Shown here: positions 7,795 to 16,810 of the stretch, in pieces | Layout of the letters: each line of letters opens with the position of its first letter | How positions within the stretch are numbered: position 1 is the first letter of the stretch | From: Limisphaerales bacterium | GTDB lineage: Bacteria > Verrucomicrobiota > Verrucomicrobiia > Limisphaerales > JAKEEH01 | NCBI GenBank assembly: GCA_022616725.1 | Contig: JAKEEH010000340.1 | Location: 1 to 37,917 of the forward strand | Length of the DNA stretch: 37,917 bases | Reading direction: 5' to 3' | Notes under the pieces: generated by a model | What the model was told of the DNA's origin: nothing | The model's database searches: none | What the model saw: the letters and a program-made list of their open reading frames with translations, nothing else | Program-made: the position numbers and the translations under genes

Positions 7795-9057
7795 ATGGCT
7801 AATCCAAATTCCAGTTTCTTGGACAAGGTGCTTTACCGGATCGGGCGGCTGGACAAGGAAGGCCTGCAAACAGTGATCCAGCGACTGGCGCGTGAGCGCC
7901 GGTTTTTGGAAACACTATTCAATGCCATCGAGGATGGGGTGCTGGTCGTGGATGAGACTGGACGAGTTTTATATTTCAACCAGGCGGTGACCCGGCTGCT
8001 GGGACTGCAAACGCGCGACGCCGAGGGGCAATTGATCACTGCCATCCTGCCCGAATTGGACTGGGCACAACTTTTGGCGTCGGACAGCAGCGGCGGCCAG
8101 CGAATCATGCGGCACGAATTCGAGGTCTCTTATCCACGGCCGCGCTATCTCAGCGTCTATGCCGCTCCACTGGATGGAGACGCCGAAGGCAGCTCGGGGC
8201 TGGCGCTGATCATTCACGATGCGACCGAGGCCCGGCGGAAAACATTTGCGGCTATAGAGACCGAGCGAATTCAGGCGCTGACACTGCTGGCAGCGAGTGT
8301 GGCGCACGAGATTGGCAACCCCTTGAATGCGCTGGACATCCACGTGCAGTTGATGGAGCGGGAAATCAAGAAACTCCGGCAGGGGGCACCGGAGGCTGCT
8401 CCAAAGAAATTTGAGCGGCGTCGCAAAGAGGAGGCGCGACTTCCTGTGCTCTCCGAGGAAGCCTTGCAACGGCTGGAGCGCTTCCTGGGCGTTGCCAAAG
8501 GGGAAATCGTGCGCCTGGATTACATTGTGCGACAATTCCTGGAGGCGATCCGGCCCTCCCCGCCCAAGCTGGCGCCGGCCAACCTGAACGACGCGGTGCG
8601 GGAAACCGTCGATCTGTTGCGGCCAGAGATCGAAAACCGAGGGATTGCGGTTCACGAGAAACTGGTGCGGCACCTGGCGGATTCGCCGTTCGATGCCGGG
8701 CAGATGAAGCAGGTGCTCGTCAACCTGATAAAGAACGCCCTCCAGGCAATGACTCGCGGGGGAATACTAACGCTGGAAACCGGGCAAACCTCCGAAGGTG
8801 TTTGGGTGAAAGTGAGCGACACCGGCGGTGGAATTCCCGAAGACCAGATCAACCGGATTTTCGAACCGTTCTATACGACGAAGAAAAAAGGAAGCGGGCT
8901 TGGGTTGATGATCGTACAGCGGATTGTGCGCGACCACGGGGGCCGCATCGAGCTTGAGAGCCGGCTGAAACAGGGGACCACCTTTCGTATATGGCTGCCG
9001 CTCCACGAGCCCGCTCCAAGGTTACTGGGACAGGGGGAGACAGGGACTAATGGCTAA
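7795..9057 (+). CDS. PAS-domain sensor histidine kinase (NtrB-like)
   Basis: A 420-residue cytoplasmic sensor kinase with no membrane segment. A PAS domain spans about residues 38-150 (ETLFNAIEDGVLVVDETGRVLYFN). The HisKA box SVAHEIGNPLNALDIH places the phospho-acceptor His near residue 171. The ATPase domain has the N box NLIKNALQAM, the G1 box DTGGGIPEDQINRIFEPFYTTKKKGSGLGL and G2. GTG 7792 is an alternative start one codon upstream. A 14-codon open frame (ATG 7758, stop 7800-7802) overlaps the start and could couple translation. The gene precedes an NtrC-type regulator by 34 bases, so the two form a two-component pair. The copy TGATGGCTAAT at the start is repeated at the stop. By analogy with PrsK/PrsR-type pairs it may control the downstream exopolysaccharide genes (inference). 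The signal is unknown. Confidence 0.9.
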   Translation: MANPNSSFLDKVLYRIGRLDKEGLQTVIQRLARERRFLETLFNAIEDGVLVVDETGRVLYFNQAVTRLLGLQTRDAEGQLITAILPELDWAQLLASDSSGGQRIMRHEFEVSYPRPRYLSVYAAPLDGDAEGSSGLALIIHDATEARRKTFAAIETERIQALTLLAASVAHEIGNPLNALDIHVQLMEREIKKLRQGAPEAAPKKFERRRKEEARLPVLSEEALQRLERFLGVAKGEIVRLDYIVRQFLEAIRPSPPKLAPANLNDAVRETVDLLRPEIENRGIAVHEKLVRHLADSPFDAGQMKQVLVNLIKNALQAMTRGGILTLETGQTSEGVWVKVSDTGGGIPEDQINRIFEPFYTTKKKGSGLGLMIVQRIVRDHGGRIELESRLKQGTTFRIWLPLHEPAPRLLGQGETGTNG

Positions 9058-9072
9058 TGACTGATGGCTAAT
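9048..9072. repeat. TGATGGCTAAT direct repeats at histidine-kinase stop
   Basis: TAATGGCTAAT (9048-9058) and TGATGGCTAAT (9062-9072) lie across and just after the kinase stop codon. An identical TGATGGCTAAT covers the kinase start codon at 7793-7803. Confidence 0.55.
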
Positions 9073-9091
9073 TGTCTCGGGTGTAATTAGA

Positions 9092-10462
9092 ATGAGCAAA
9101 CCCATGCTATTGATTGTCGATGACGAGAAGCCGACGCGGGAAGGTTTGCGGGCGGCGCTTGAGGATCGATATGATGTTTATATTGCTGAGGACAGCACCA
9201 CGGCAATGGGATTGCTCGAAGCTGAGCACTTTGATGTCTTGCTCACCGATTTCCGGCTGCCACATGAGGACGGCATGAAATTGATCGCCCGCGCCAAGTC
9301 GCTGCCAAGAGCGCCTGTGTGCATTTTGATGACAGCCTACGGTTCGGAAGAAGTCGCCGTGCAGGCGATGAAGAGCGGGGCCGATGATTATATCCCCAAG
9401 GGGAGGTTGCAAATTGATGAGCTTGAGATGCGGATTGCGCGCGTTTTACGCCAGCAGAAACTGGAGGCAGAAAACGTGACGTTGCGCCAGCAACTCGACT
9501 CGAAATTCGGACTCGAAAACATCATCGGCAAGTCCCCGGGGATGGTGGAAGTGCTCACTGTGGTCCGGCAGGTGGCCCCGGCGCGCGCGACGGTGCTGAT
9601 CACGGGCGAAAGCGGGACGGGCAAGGAGTTGATCGCGCGGGCCATTCATAATTTGAGTCCGCGCAGCCGCCAGCCGCTCGTGGCGGTGCACTGCGGAGGA
9701 TTGCCTTCGACACTGATCGAAAGCGAGCTTTTCGGGCATGAAAAAGGCGCCTTTACCGGAGCGCACGAGCGGCGCATCGGACGAGTCGAGCAGGCCCAGG
9801 GCGGGACCTTGTTTCTCGATGAAGTGGGTGAAATAGACAGTGCTATACAAATCAAGTTGCTGAGGTTTCTGGGCGAAAGAACTTTCGAACGGGTTGGATC
9901 GACAAAGACCTTGACATCGGATGTGCGCCTGATCGCCGCGAGCAATAAGAAGCTCGAGGATCTCGTGCGCGCGGGAACGTTTCGCGAAGACTTATACTAT
10001 CGGCTGAAGGGGGTGCGCATCGAACTGCCGCCTCTGCGGGAACGGCTCGGCGACATCCCGTTGCTCGCACACGCTTTCATGCGCGAGTCAGCGCGTGAGA
10101 ATGACAAAGCGGTGCGTGAAATCACGAGTGACGCAATGGAAAAGCTCCTGGCCTATCGCTGGCCGGGAAATGTACGTGAATTACGCAGCGCGATCGAAAC
10201 CGCGGTCGTCCTGAGCCGGACGGACAAGATTGCTGTCCGGGATCTTCCGGCAGAAGTTCGCGCGTCTGAAGCCAGCATCGCGACGGCAGGCGGCCAGTTG
10301 ATCGCGCCGGGTGATATTACGGTCAAAGAGGCCGAGAAACAGTTGATCGTGCGCGCCCTCAAGGAGGCTGCTGGCAGCCGGACCGAGGCGGCAAAGAAAC
10401 TGGGCATGAGCCGGCGGACGTTGCATCGCAAATTGCACGCTTACCAGTTGGAGGATTTGTAA
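9092..10462 (+). CDS. NtrC-family sigma54-dependent response regulator
   Basis: A 456-residue activator of sigma54 RNA polymerase with three domains. The receiver (1-120) has the acidic pocket DD at 10-11 and phospho-acceptor Asp 53 in LLTDFRLP. The AAA+ domain (about 140-370) has Walker A GESGTGKE, the sigma54-contact loop GAFTGA intact, and Walker B GGTLFLDEVGEID. A Fis-type helix-turn-helix is at the C-terminus (AKKLGMSRRTLHRKLHAYQ). With the preceding PAS kinase it forms a complete phosphorelay. Its stop is one base from the next gene's GTG, so it is co-translated with the membrane glycosyltransferase. A strong sigma54 promoter 2 kb downstream (12481-12496) is the obvious candidate target. 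Confidence 0.95.
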   Translation: MSKPMLLIVDDEKPTREGLRAALEDRYDVYIAEDSTTAMGLLEAEHFDVLLTDFRLPHEDGMKLIARAKSLPRAPVCILMTAYGSEEVAVQAMKSGADDYIPKGRLQIDELEMRIARVLRQQKLEAENVTLRQQLDSKFGLENIIGKSPGMVEVLTVVRQVAPARATVLITGESGTGKELIARAIHNLSPRSRQPLVAVHCGGLPSTLIESELFGHEKGAFTGAHERRIGRVEQAQGGTLFLDEVGEIDSAIQIKLLRFLGERTFERVGSTKTLTSDVRLIAASNKKLEDLVRAGTFREDLYYRLKGVRIELPPLRERLGDIPLLAHAFMRESARENDKAVREITSDAMEKLLAYRWPGNVRELRSAIETAVVLSRTDKIAVRDLPAEVRASEASIATAGGQLIAPGDITVKEAEKQLIVRALKEAAGSRTEAAKKLGMSRRTLHRKLHAYQLEDL

Positions 10463-10463
10463 C

Positions 10464-12428
10464 GTGCCGCTGCGCCTGCAGGAGGTCATTCACAAGTACG
10501 AAGTCGGCGCCGGGACTCGTGTTCTGAAGGTGATCGTGGGCATCGTTGCGGTGGTTGCACTGGCCCTTTTCTATGACATGGCGGCGTTCCAGAACTTTTC
10601 CACCGTGGAATCGATGGACGCCGCCCAGTTGGCGCGCAACATCTCGGAAGGCAAGGGGTTCACGACCGATTACGTGCGACCTTTGAGCTTGTATGTACTC
10701 AAACGGCACGGGCCGTCGGCAGGCCAGGGCACGAACGCGCTGGCAGCGGCGGTGGAACGGAGCCCGGACGTGTCAAATCCACCCGCATATCCGCTTGCGC
10801 TGGCGGGCGCACTGAAGCTGATGCCGTTCGATTTTCCTAATCTGCGCCGGGTCAAATCGTTCACAACGTATTCGCCGGAGCTTTGGATCGCCGGCTTCAA
10901 TCAGTTTATTCTCCTGATTTGCGTTTGCCTGGTGTTTGTTCTGGCCCGCCGACTTTTCGATGAACCGGTGGCTTGGGTTTCGGCCGCTGTATTCGCAGGC
11001 ACGGAATTGATCTGGCGGCACAGCATTTCCGGGCTGCCCACCCTTTGGTTAACCATGCTCGCACTTTTGCTGGCGCTGGTGATCGCGCGCACGGACGCCA
11101 TCGCCCGCGAACCATCGCCACGCGGATTGATCCTGCTGGCTGGCGTCGCCGGATTCCTGGTTGCGACGTTGGGGCTGAGCCGTTATGCACTGCTCACGCT
11201 CATAGTGCCAGTGATCATATATCTGGTCACTGTGCCAGCCCCACAAAGAGTTGCGATGGCGCTGGCCGCCGGCATCGGCTTTTTGGCCCTTGTTGTCCCG
11301 TGGCTGGCGCGAAATCACGCGGTCAGCGGCACGCTGTTTGGAACCGCGGCATATACAGCCTTGCAAACGACGGCGCCGTTCCCGGCTGACACCCTGTTTC
11401 GTTCGCTTTCGCCCGATTTCAGCACCATGACAAACGCCGAAGTGAGCCGGAAAATTTTGCTCAATCTGCGGGAAATTATAGCGAAGGAATTGCCGCGTTT
11501 AGGAGGGAACTGGGTGACCGCGCTGTTCCTGGCAGGGCTTTTGATGCCATTTCGAAGCGCCATGACGGCCCGAATGCGGTTGTTTGTGGTAAGCACGATG
11601 GGCATTCTTCTCCTGGCGCAAGCAACTGTTTCCCCAACCTCTGGATCGGTTAGCGTCGATCCGAATAATTATCTGATCATCGCCGCGCCATTGGTTTTCA
11701 TCTATGGAGTCAGCTTGTTGTTTAACCTGCTGGATCAATTCTCGGGGTTGGCCGCACGCTATTCTGTCCTTGCGATTTTTTTTCTTGTTTCGTGCTTGCC
11801 CCTAGTCCTGACGTTTTCAGCGCCGCCGGCTTCGCCCCTTGCGTATCCTCCTTATTATCCGCCCTGGGTGCAGGACAAAGCTCGTTATGCCCTGGAAGAT
11901 CAGTGGATCATGTCCGACATACCCTGGGCGATGGCCTGGTATGGTGACCGGAAGGCCGTTTCTCTGAGCCTCAAGCATGGCCGCGCCGGCGGGATAGCCG
12001 CCAACGACTTCTATGCGCTGCATCGGATCAAGCCGCTCTCCGGGTTGCACCTGACGCCCCGAACCGCGAAAACCCTCGACGTCAATGCCATCGCTCAATG
12101 GCGGCAAAGCGAGGCAGCCGACCGCGATTGGGAGGCGTTCCGGGAGAAACTGAAGGCGGTTGGTAAGGCGATTTCTCCAGATGGTCAGAATTCTGCTGCT
12201 TTGGACCCGCTGATGGAAATTTATTCCCTGGCGGATAAGCATTGGGTCCGGGGAGCGGGGGTGGATTGGGAAGGCTTTATCCTGGGGGTATTTGTGACAC
12301 GAGAGGTTCCGACGGGATTCCCCCTGACGCGGGCTCCCGAAGGAGTGATTCCTGAGGTATTTTTAACTGATTCTGAACGTCCGGCGGAAAAAACAATCAA
12401 ATCCTCCGAGCAGTCTGAACCGCCGTGA
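10464..12428 (+). CDS. Polytopic membrane glycosyltransferase-like protein (ArnT/PMT, GT39-like)
   Basis: A 654-residue inner-membrane protein starting with GTG one base after the NtrC-type gene. TM1 is followed by a periplasmic loop with ESMDAAQLARNISEGKGF, which resembles the acidic D-x-x-x-A-R-N catalytic loop of GT-C polyprenyl-phosphate glycosyltransferases. About 9-10 further hydrophobic segments run to residue about 455. A soluble C-terminal domain of about 200 residues follows (starting YPPYYPPWVQDKARY), containing a conserved-looking IMSDIPWAMAWYGDR. The role is probably transfer of a sugar from a lipid carrier on the periplasmic face, feeding the polysaccharide exported by the genes that follow. 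Family assignment is by topology and one motif, so moderate. Confidence 0.7.
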   Translation: MPLRLQEVIHKYEVGAGTRVLKVIVGIVAVVALALFYDMAAFQNFSTVESMDAAQLARNISEGKGFTTDYVRPLSLYVLKRHGPSAGQGTNALAAAVERSPDVSNPPAYPLALAGALKLMPFDFPNLRRVKSFTTYSPELWIAGFNQFILLICVCLVFVLARRLFDEPVAWVSAAVFAGTELIWRHSISGLPTLWLTMLALLLALVIARTDAIAREPSPRGLILLAGVAGFLVATLGLSRYALLTLIVPVIIYLVTVPAPQRVAMALAAGIGFLALVVPWLARNHAVSGTLFGTAAYTALQTTAPFPADTLFRSLSPDFSTMTNAEVSRKILLNLREIIAKELPRLGGNWVTALFLAGLLMPFRSAMTARMRLFVVSTMGILLLAQATVSPTSGSVSVDPNNYLIIAAPLVFIYGVSLLFNLLDQFSGLAARYSVLAIFFLVSCLPLVLTFSAPPASPLAYPPYYPPWVQDKARYALEDQWIMSDIPWAMAWYGDRKAVSLSLKHGRAGGIAANDFYALHRIKPLSGLHLTPRTAKTLDVNAIAQWRQSEAADRDWEAFREKLKAVGKAISPDGQNSAALDPLMEIYSLADKHWVRGAGVDWEGFILGVFVTREVPTGFPLTRAPEGVIPEVFLTDSERPAEKTIKSSEQSEPP

Positions 12429-12451
12429 AATATCGTGGCGTAGGGAATGTG

Positions 12452-12479
12452 TTGACAAACGGAAGTGAAATCGTAAAAC
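12452..12479 (+). promoter_or_regulatory. Possible sigma70-type promoter overlapping the EPS promoter region
   Basis: TTGACA (12452-12457), 16-base spacer, TAAAAC (12474-12479). It ends immediately before the sigma54-type site, so the beta-barrel gene may have two promoters. The -10 match is only 4 of 6. Confidence 0.3.
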
Positions 12480-12480
12480 G

Positions 12481-12496
12481 TGGCAGTCGTTTTGCT
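12481..12496 (+). promoter_or_regulatory. Sigma54 (-24/-12) promoter for the exopolysaccharide export genes
   Basis: TGGCAG-tcgtt-TTGCT matches the sigma54 consensus TGGCAC-N5-TTGCA/T, with the invariant GG (12482-12483) and GC (12494-12495) separated by exactly 10 bases. It lies 38 bases before the beta-barrel start; the expected transcription start is near 12507. The NtrC-type activator with intact GAFTGA is encoded upstream in the same block. Confidence 0.72.
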
Positions 12497-12534
12497 AAAA
12501 CCCTTAGGTCATTGAGTCGGATAAAACAACAAAT

Positions 12535-13818
12535 ATGAAAAAAATCATTGCGTCCGCAGGATTGGTCGCAGTTAGTGCAACGGGGATTCAGGCTGCCCCT
12601 CCAGGATTATCTCCGATGGAGACATCCAAACCATGGAGTATCTCGGCCACATTGCGTGGTTTTTACGACGACAACTACGCCGCAGTGCACAAGAATATCA
12701 ATGATGATGTTGATAGCCTCGGATTTGAGATTCGTCCTGCCGCTCAATTGAATTTCCTCCCGACGGAGCAGACATTCATCGGTGTGGGGTATATCTACTC
12801 GATGAAGTATTACGCAGATCGCGATGAAAACACCGCCGACCACACGCACGAAGTCACCCTAAAGGCGGACCACCGGTTTTCGGAACGCTACAAAATCGAA
12901 TTTGATGATTCGTTCGTTTATGCCCAGGAGCCGACCTTGATTGAAGAAGGGGCCGTGGGCGCGCCGGACCGAACCGATTCGGATGCGTTCCGAAATCGCG
13001 CCGCGCTTAATTTCACGGCCGATATAACTGAACTGCTCGGCGTTGGTCTTGGGTACCAGAATCTCTGGTATGATTACGATCAAGATGGGGACTTCAGCCG
13101 CTCGGCTTTGTTGGATCGATTGGAGCACCTTTTCCGCATTGATGGCCGCTGGCGCGTCCGCGAAAGCACCGTCGCTCTCCTCGGGTATCAATATGGCGTT
13201 TTCAGTTATACTGGCGACGAGATCATCAACGATCCCGATTTTCCAGCGGGTAGTGTGACAAACAATGACGGGGACGAGGGAGTGAGTGAGGACCGCGACA
13301 GCACGTCGCATTATTTTTACATAGGCGCCGAGCAGGCGCTGACCACGCAGTTCTCTGCGTCGGCCCGCGTCGGTGCCCAGTTCACCGACTACGACAACCT
13401 GGATCAGGACCACACAAGTCCATACGCGGACATTCATGGCACCTACACATATTTACCCGGCAGTTACCTTCAGTTTGGGTTTCGGCATACACTCAACGCC
13501 ACTGATCTGGCCGGCGGTACGGGGAACGACATAACCACCGACCAGGAAACATCGGCTCTTTTTGCCTCGATCAACCATCGAATCACACCGCGCACGACCG
13601 GCAGTCTCGTTGGGCAATATCAACGGTCCAGCTTTAATAATGGTTTGTACGATGGCGAAGTTGACAATTTCCTGCTGTTGGGTCTGAATTTTGAATACAG
13701 ATTCAATCCCAACTGGGCCGCCGAGTTGGGCTATAACTATGACCGTTTGGATTCCGACATAGTATTGCGCAGCTACACGCGGAATCGCGTGTATGCGGGC
13801 GTGCGGGCTACTTACTAG
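12535..13818 (+). CDS. Outer-membrane beta-barrel protein of exopolysaccharide export
   Basis: A 427-residue protein with a signal peptide (MKKIIASAGLVAVSATGIQA, cleavage near 20). The rest alternates polar and aromatic residues in short beta strands (FIGVGYIYSMKYY, GVGLGYQNLWYDYD, YLQFGFRHTLNATD, AAELGYNYDRLDS) and ends in an aromatic residue (VRATY), as expected for a barrel recognised by the BAM machinery. In position and character it resembles VpsM/EpsL-type barrels encoded beside Wza and Wzc in exopolysaccharide loci (inference). It is preceded by a sigma54 promoter and followed by an intrinsic terminator just before wzc. Acidic D-rich loops (DNDGDEGVSEDRDS) suggest cation binding outside the cell. 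Confidence 0.75.
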   Translation: MKKIIASAGLVAVSATGIQAAPPGLSPMETSKPWSISATLRGFYDDNYAAVHKNINDDVDSLGFEIRPAAQLNFLPTEQTFIGVGYIYSMKYYADRDENTADHTHEVTLKADHRFSERYKIEFDDSFVYAQEPTLIEEGAVGAPDRTDSDAFRNRAALNFTADITELLGVGLGYQNLWYDYDQDGDFSRSALLDRLEHLFRIDGRWRVRESTVALLGYQYGVFSYTGDEIINDPDFPAGSVTNNDGDEGVSEDRDSTSHYFYIGAEQALTTQFSASARVGAQFTDYDNLDQDHTSPYADIHGTYTYLPGSYLQFGFRHTLNATDLAGGTGNDITTDQETSALFASINHRITPRTTGSLVGQYQRSSFNNGLYDGEVDNFLLLGLNFEYRFNPNWAAELGYNYDRLDSDIVLRSYTRNRVYAGVRATY

Positions 13819-13843
13819 TCATTTGAAACAATAATTCGGACGG

Positions 13844-13876
13844 GAGGCTGGAGGATCAATCTAGCCTCTTTTTTTT
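13844..13876 (+). terminator. Intrinsic terminator placed directly before the Wzc start codon
   Basis: GAGGCTGG (13844-13851) pairs with CTAGCCTC (13861-13868), an 8-bp stem with one G-U pair and a 9-base loop, followed by eight T (13869-13876). The Wzc ATG is at 13881, only four bases later. It probably reduces or gates transcription from the beta-barrel gene into the kinase gene. The GGAGG at 13850-13854 sits within or next to the stem-loop. Confidence 0.8.
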
Positions 13877-13880
13877 GAGT

Positions 13881-16049
13881 ATGGAAAACGCAAAACAAGC
13901 AACGTTTAACGCGCCGGAAGTCAAACTTCACTTTCTGGATTACTGGCGAATCATCCGCCTGCGCAAGACGGTGATTCTCGCCGTGTTTCTGTTGGTGACG
14001 ATCACCACGACGGTGGTGACGTTCATTCTTCCGAAGGCCTACGCCAGCAGTGTGCGCATGAAGGTGGAGAAGGACAGCCAGGACGTCGGCGGGCTTGGCA
14101 GCGAACGGCAGTACACCGGTTATGATCCCTATTGGGTGCAAACGGAGTTCGAGACCATTCAGTCGAAATCGATTCTGCACCAGGTTATCACCAACCTGAA
14201 TCTGAGCCGCAAATGGGCTGAAAAGTACAAGGAGGAAGGGGAACTGCCCACGGACCTGACCTATCAGATTCTAAAGAGCAAGATCGATGTGCGCCAGTCG
14301 CGCAACACGAGCTTGATCGAAGTACGCGCTTTCAGCGAGGACAACAATGAGGCAGCGGTAATAGCAAACGAGATCGCCAGCGTTTATCGCGAATCGCGGG
14401 TCAACCAGCGCAGGATGTATTCGGCGCGCGGCGTCGAGACGCTGAACAAGGAGTTTGAAAATCAGGACAAGCTCGTCAAAAAACAGCAGGCCGAAGTCGA
14501 TGCCATGAAGGAAGAGCTCGGGATTTCCGACTGGGAGGCGCAACAAGGTTATTCGATGTCCACCGTGGAGCCCGAGACGCTGCGAAAGCTGGAAGGGATG
14601 CGCATCGAACAACAGGCGAGTTATGAGCAGATTCACAAGTTATACACCCACTTGGCTGGCCTTGCCCGCCCGGAGTTGAAGAAGGCCGTCCAGGTCGCCT
14701 CCCCGGATTCGCATTTGGGGCTGCTGCTGGATCGCCAGGCGGAGTCTGACCAGAAGCTCGCGCTGGCAATCGAAAACTATTCCGAAAATCACCCCGAGGT
14801 GGCGGGGCTTCGCCGGCTGCTTCAAAAAATCGATACCCAAATCAATGACCGGCTCGACGGCATTCTGGAAGGACTTAAGGCGAAGACCGCATCAGAAAAG
14901 GCGGCGCTGGACCAGCTCGCGATGGAGGTGGACAAGGCAAAAAAAGTCGATATCGACGCCGCCATCAAGCGTCGTCCGTATTTCCAGGCCAAGCGTGACC
15001 TCGAGAGCCTTCAACTGGTGCGGGAGCGCCTTACGCTGCGCATCATTCAGGAGACCGTTGATGCGGCCATCCCGAAATCGGGCATTGTCGAGATTATCGA
15101 CCCCGCAGAACCGAGTCTGCGCGCCGTCCGGCCGAACAAAAAGTTTATTATTCCCGTGGCAGTGGTGATCGGATTGGCCCTTGGTATCGGGTTGGCATTC
15201 TTCATTGAATACCTCGACACGAGCGTGAAGACCATCGATGACGTGGAGCGGGCGCTACAATCGCCGGTACTGGGCGTGATCCCTCAAAACGTTGGTTCAT
15301 TGCTCCAGGAGGGGCCCGACAGCCCTCATGCGGAAGCCTATCGCGTATTGCGTACCAATATTCTCTTTTCGCAAAAGGAACCGAATGGCAACACGATCAC
15401 CATCGTCAGCGGCGGGGCAGGTGAAGGCAAATCCACCACCACGTTCAACCTCGCGACTATCTTCGCGCAGAATGGCCAACGGGTGCTGGTCGTCGATTCG
15501 GATCTCCGCCGCCCGAGTCTGCACAAAATCCTGAAGGTGAGTAACGCTGTTGGGCTGACGAATTACCTGCTGAAGCAGAACGCGTTGGAAGAAGTCATCC
15601 AGACGACGGGCCTGGCCACACTCGATTTCATGCCCAGCGGCAAGTTGCCGAGCAGTTCGATGGGGGTCCTCAGCTCGGTGCAAATGAAGGAAATGATCCA
15701 GGACCTTAAGCGCCGTTATGATTGGGTATTCTTTGATTCGCCGCCTATTATGGGGGTGAGCGACGCCTCAATCCTCGCCAGTGAGGTGGATATCGTGCTG
15801 CAGGTGATCCAGTATCGCCGCTATCCCCAACCAATGACCATCCGGGCGAAGCAGATGATCGAAAAGGTGGGCGGCAATCTGCTCGGCATTGTCCTGAACA
15901 ACATCAGCATGGCATCCGACGAGAATTATTATTATTACAGCGGTTATTATTACGATTACTACTCGAAGCAGGACGAGGAGGAGCCCGAAGTGAAAGCCAA
16001 CAAGCGCGGCAAGGCTGAGGAGAGGGCGGAGATCAAACAAAAATATTGA
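13881..16049 (+). CDS. Wzc-type polysaccharide co-polymerase with BY-kinase domain
   Basis: A 722-residue inner-membrane protein. The Wzz domain is flanked by TM1 (about 29-52) and TM2 (about 425-445), with a long periplasmic coiled coil between. The cytoplasmic BY-kinase has Walker A GGAGEGKST (about 510-518), Walker A' VVDSDLRRP (about 537-545) and Walker B VFFDSPP (about 616-622). The tail has nine Tyr in a 16-residue cluster (about 683-698), the autophosphorylation site. It controls chain length and export of the polysaccharide together with the Wza-like lipoprotein encoded 39 bases downstream. No SD is visible at the start; ATG 13881 is used, and the in-frame TTG 13875 lies in the U-tract. 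No Wzb-type phosphatase is in the window. Confidence 0.95.
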   Translation: MENAKQATFNAPEVKLHFLDYWRIIRLRKTVILAVFLLVTITTTVVTFILPKAYASSVRMKVEKDSQDVGGLGSERQYTGYDPYWVQTEFETIQSKSILHQVITNLNLSRKWAEKYKEEGELPTDLTYQILKSKIDVRQSRNTSLIEVRAFSEDNNEAAVIANEIASVYRESRVNQRRMYSARGVETLNKEFENQDKLVKKQQAEVDAMKEELGISDWEAQQGYSMSTVEPETLRKLEGMRIEQQASYEQIHKLYTHLAGLARPELKKAVQVASPDSHLGLLLDRQAESDQKLALAIENYSENHPEVAGLRRLLQKIDTQINDRLDGILEGLKAKTASEKAALDQLAMEVDKAKKVDIDAAIKRRPYFQAKRDLESLQLVRERLTLRIIQETVDAAIPKSGIVEIIDPAEPSLRAVRPNKKFIIPVAVVIGLALGIGLAFFIEYLDTSVKTIDDVERALQSPVLGVIPQNVGSLLQEGPDSPHAEAYRVLRTNILFSQKEPNGNTITIVSGGAGEGKSTTTFNLATIFAQNGQRVLVVDSDLRRPSLHKILKVSNAVGLTNYLLKQNALEEVIQTTGLATLDFMPSGKLPSSSMGVLSSVQMKEMIQDLKRRYDWVFFDSPPIMGVSDASILASEVDIVLQVIQYRRYPQPMTIRAKQMIEKVGGNLLGIVLNNISMASDENYYYYSGYYYDYYSKQDEEEPEVKANKRGKAEERAEIKQKY

Positions 16050-16088
16050 TCCGCTGTCTAACTAAAGAACCAGAAAGAGAGATCAGTC

Positions 16089-16808
16089 ATGAAAGCATTC
16101 AAACTGGCGGCAGGATGCGCGCTTGCCGCGGTCGCGCTGGGCTTGGCCGGCTGCGGCAGCACACAACACGACCCGGTCAACCCCCCGCAGCCATTCGTAT
16201 TTCCCGGCCAAACACCGGATCCCGGGATGGTTCAGACGGCGCCGACCCCGGGTTTGCCGACGGCGCCCGTGCCGATCACGCCAATTGCTGTCAATCCCAA
16301 CCAGATTCCTCAGCCGACTCCACCACCGACCGCGGCGATTCTGAGCGCAGGGGATTTGGTGCGGATTTCGTTCTCGGATTTGCCGCCGCCCGGGATTCAG
16401 CCGCTGGACATACGTATCCCGCCGGACGGCAAGATCACTCTACCCTACAACATCACTGTTTTCGCCGTCGGCAAGACGGTCAACCAGTTGCAGGAGGAGA
16501 TACGCAACGCTTATGTGCCGAGCTTGTTTGTGCGCCTGACGGTCACTATTCGGCCCGAAGACCGCTTTTATTATGTCGGCGGGGAAGTGCGTGCTCCGGC
16601 GCGCCAACCCTATATGGGTGAGATTACGGTGCTGAGGGCGATTGACAGCGTCGGAGGCTTCACAGATTTCGCGAACCGCCGCAAAATCGAACTGCGTCGA
16701 GCAACGGGAGAAATCATCAAGGTTGACTGGAAAAAGGCCAGCAAGAATCCGCGGTTGGACCCGCCAGTTTATCCGAACGACCAAATCACCGTGCATCGCC
16801 GCTGGTAG
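16089..16808 (+). CDS. Wza-type polysaccharide export lipoprotein
   Basis: A 239-residue outer-membrane or periplasmic lipoprotein. The signal ends in the lipobox LAGC with Cys 22. A Pro-rich linker (about 30-85) follows, then the polysaccharide biosynthesis/export domain (LSAGDLVRISFSD, IRIPPDGKITLPY), then a SLBB-like beta-grasp segment (YYVGGEVRAPARQPYMG, TVLRAIDSVGGFTDFANR). It is shorter than E. coli Wza (about 379 residues), with one SLBB-like repeat and no C-terminal membrane helix, so the outer-membrane pore may be the separate beta-barrel encoded at 12535. An SD-like AGAGAGA lies before the start. Confidence 0.9.
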   Translation: MKAFKLAAGCALAAVALGLAGCGSTQHDPVNPPQPFVFPGQTPDPGMVQTAPTPGLPTAPVPITPIAVNPNQIPQPTPPPTAAILSAGDLVRISFSDLPPPGIQPLDIRIPPDGKITLPYNITVFAVGKTVNQLQEEIRNAYVPSLFVRLTVTIRPEDRFYYVGGEVRAPARQPYMGEITVLRAIDSVGGFTDFANRRKIELRRATGEIIKVDWKKASKNPRLDPPVYPNDQITVHRRW

Positions 16809-16810
16809 CA

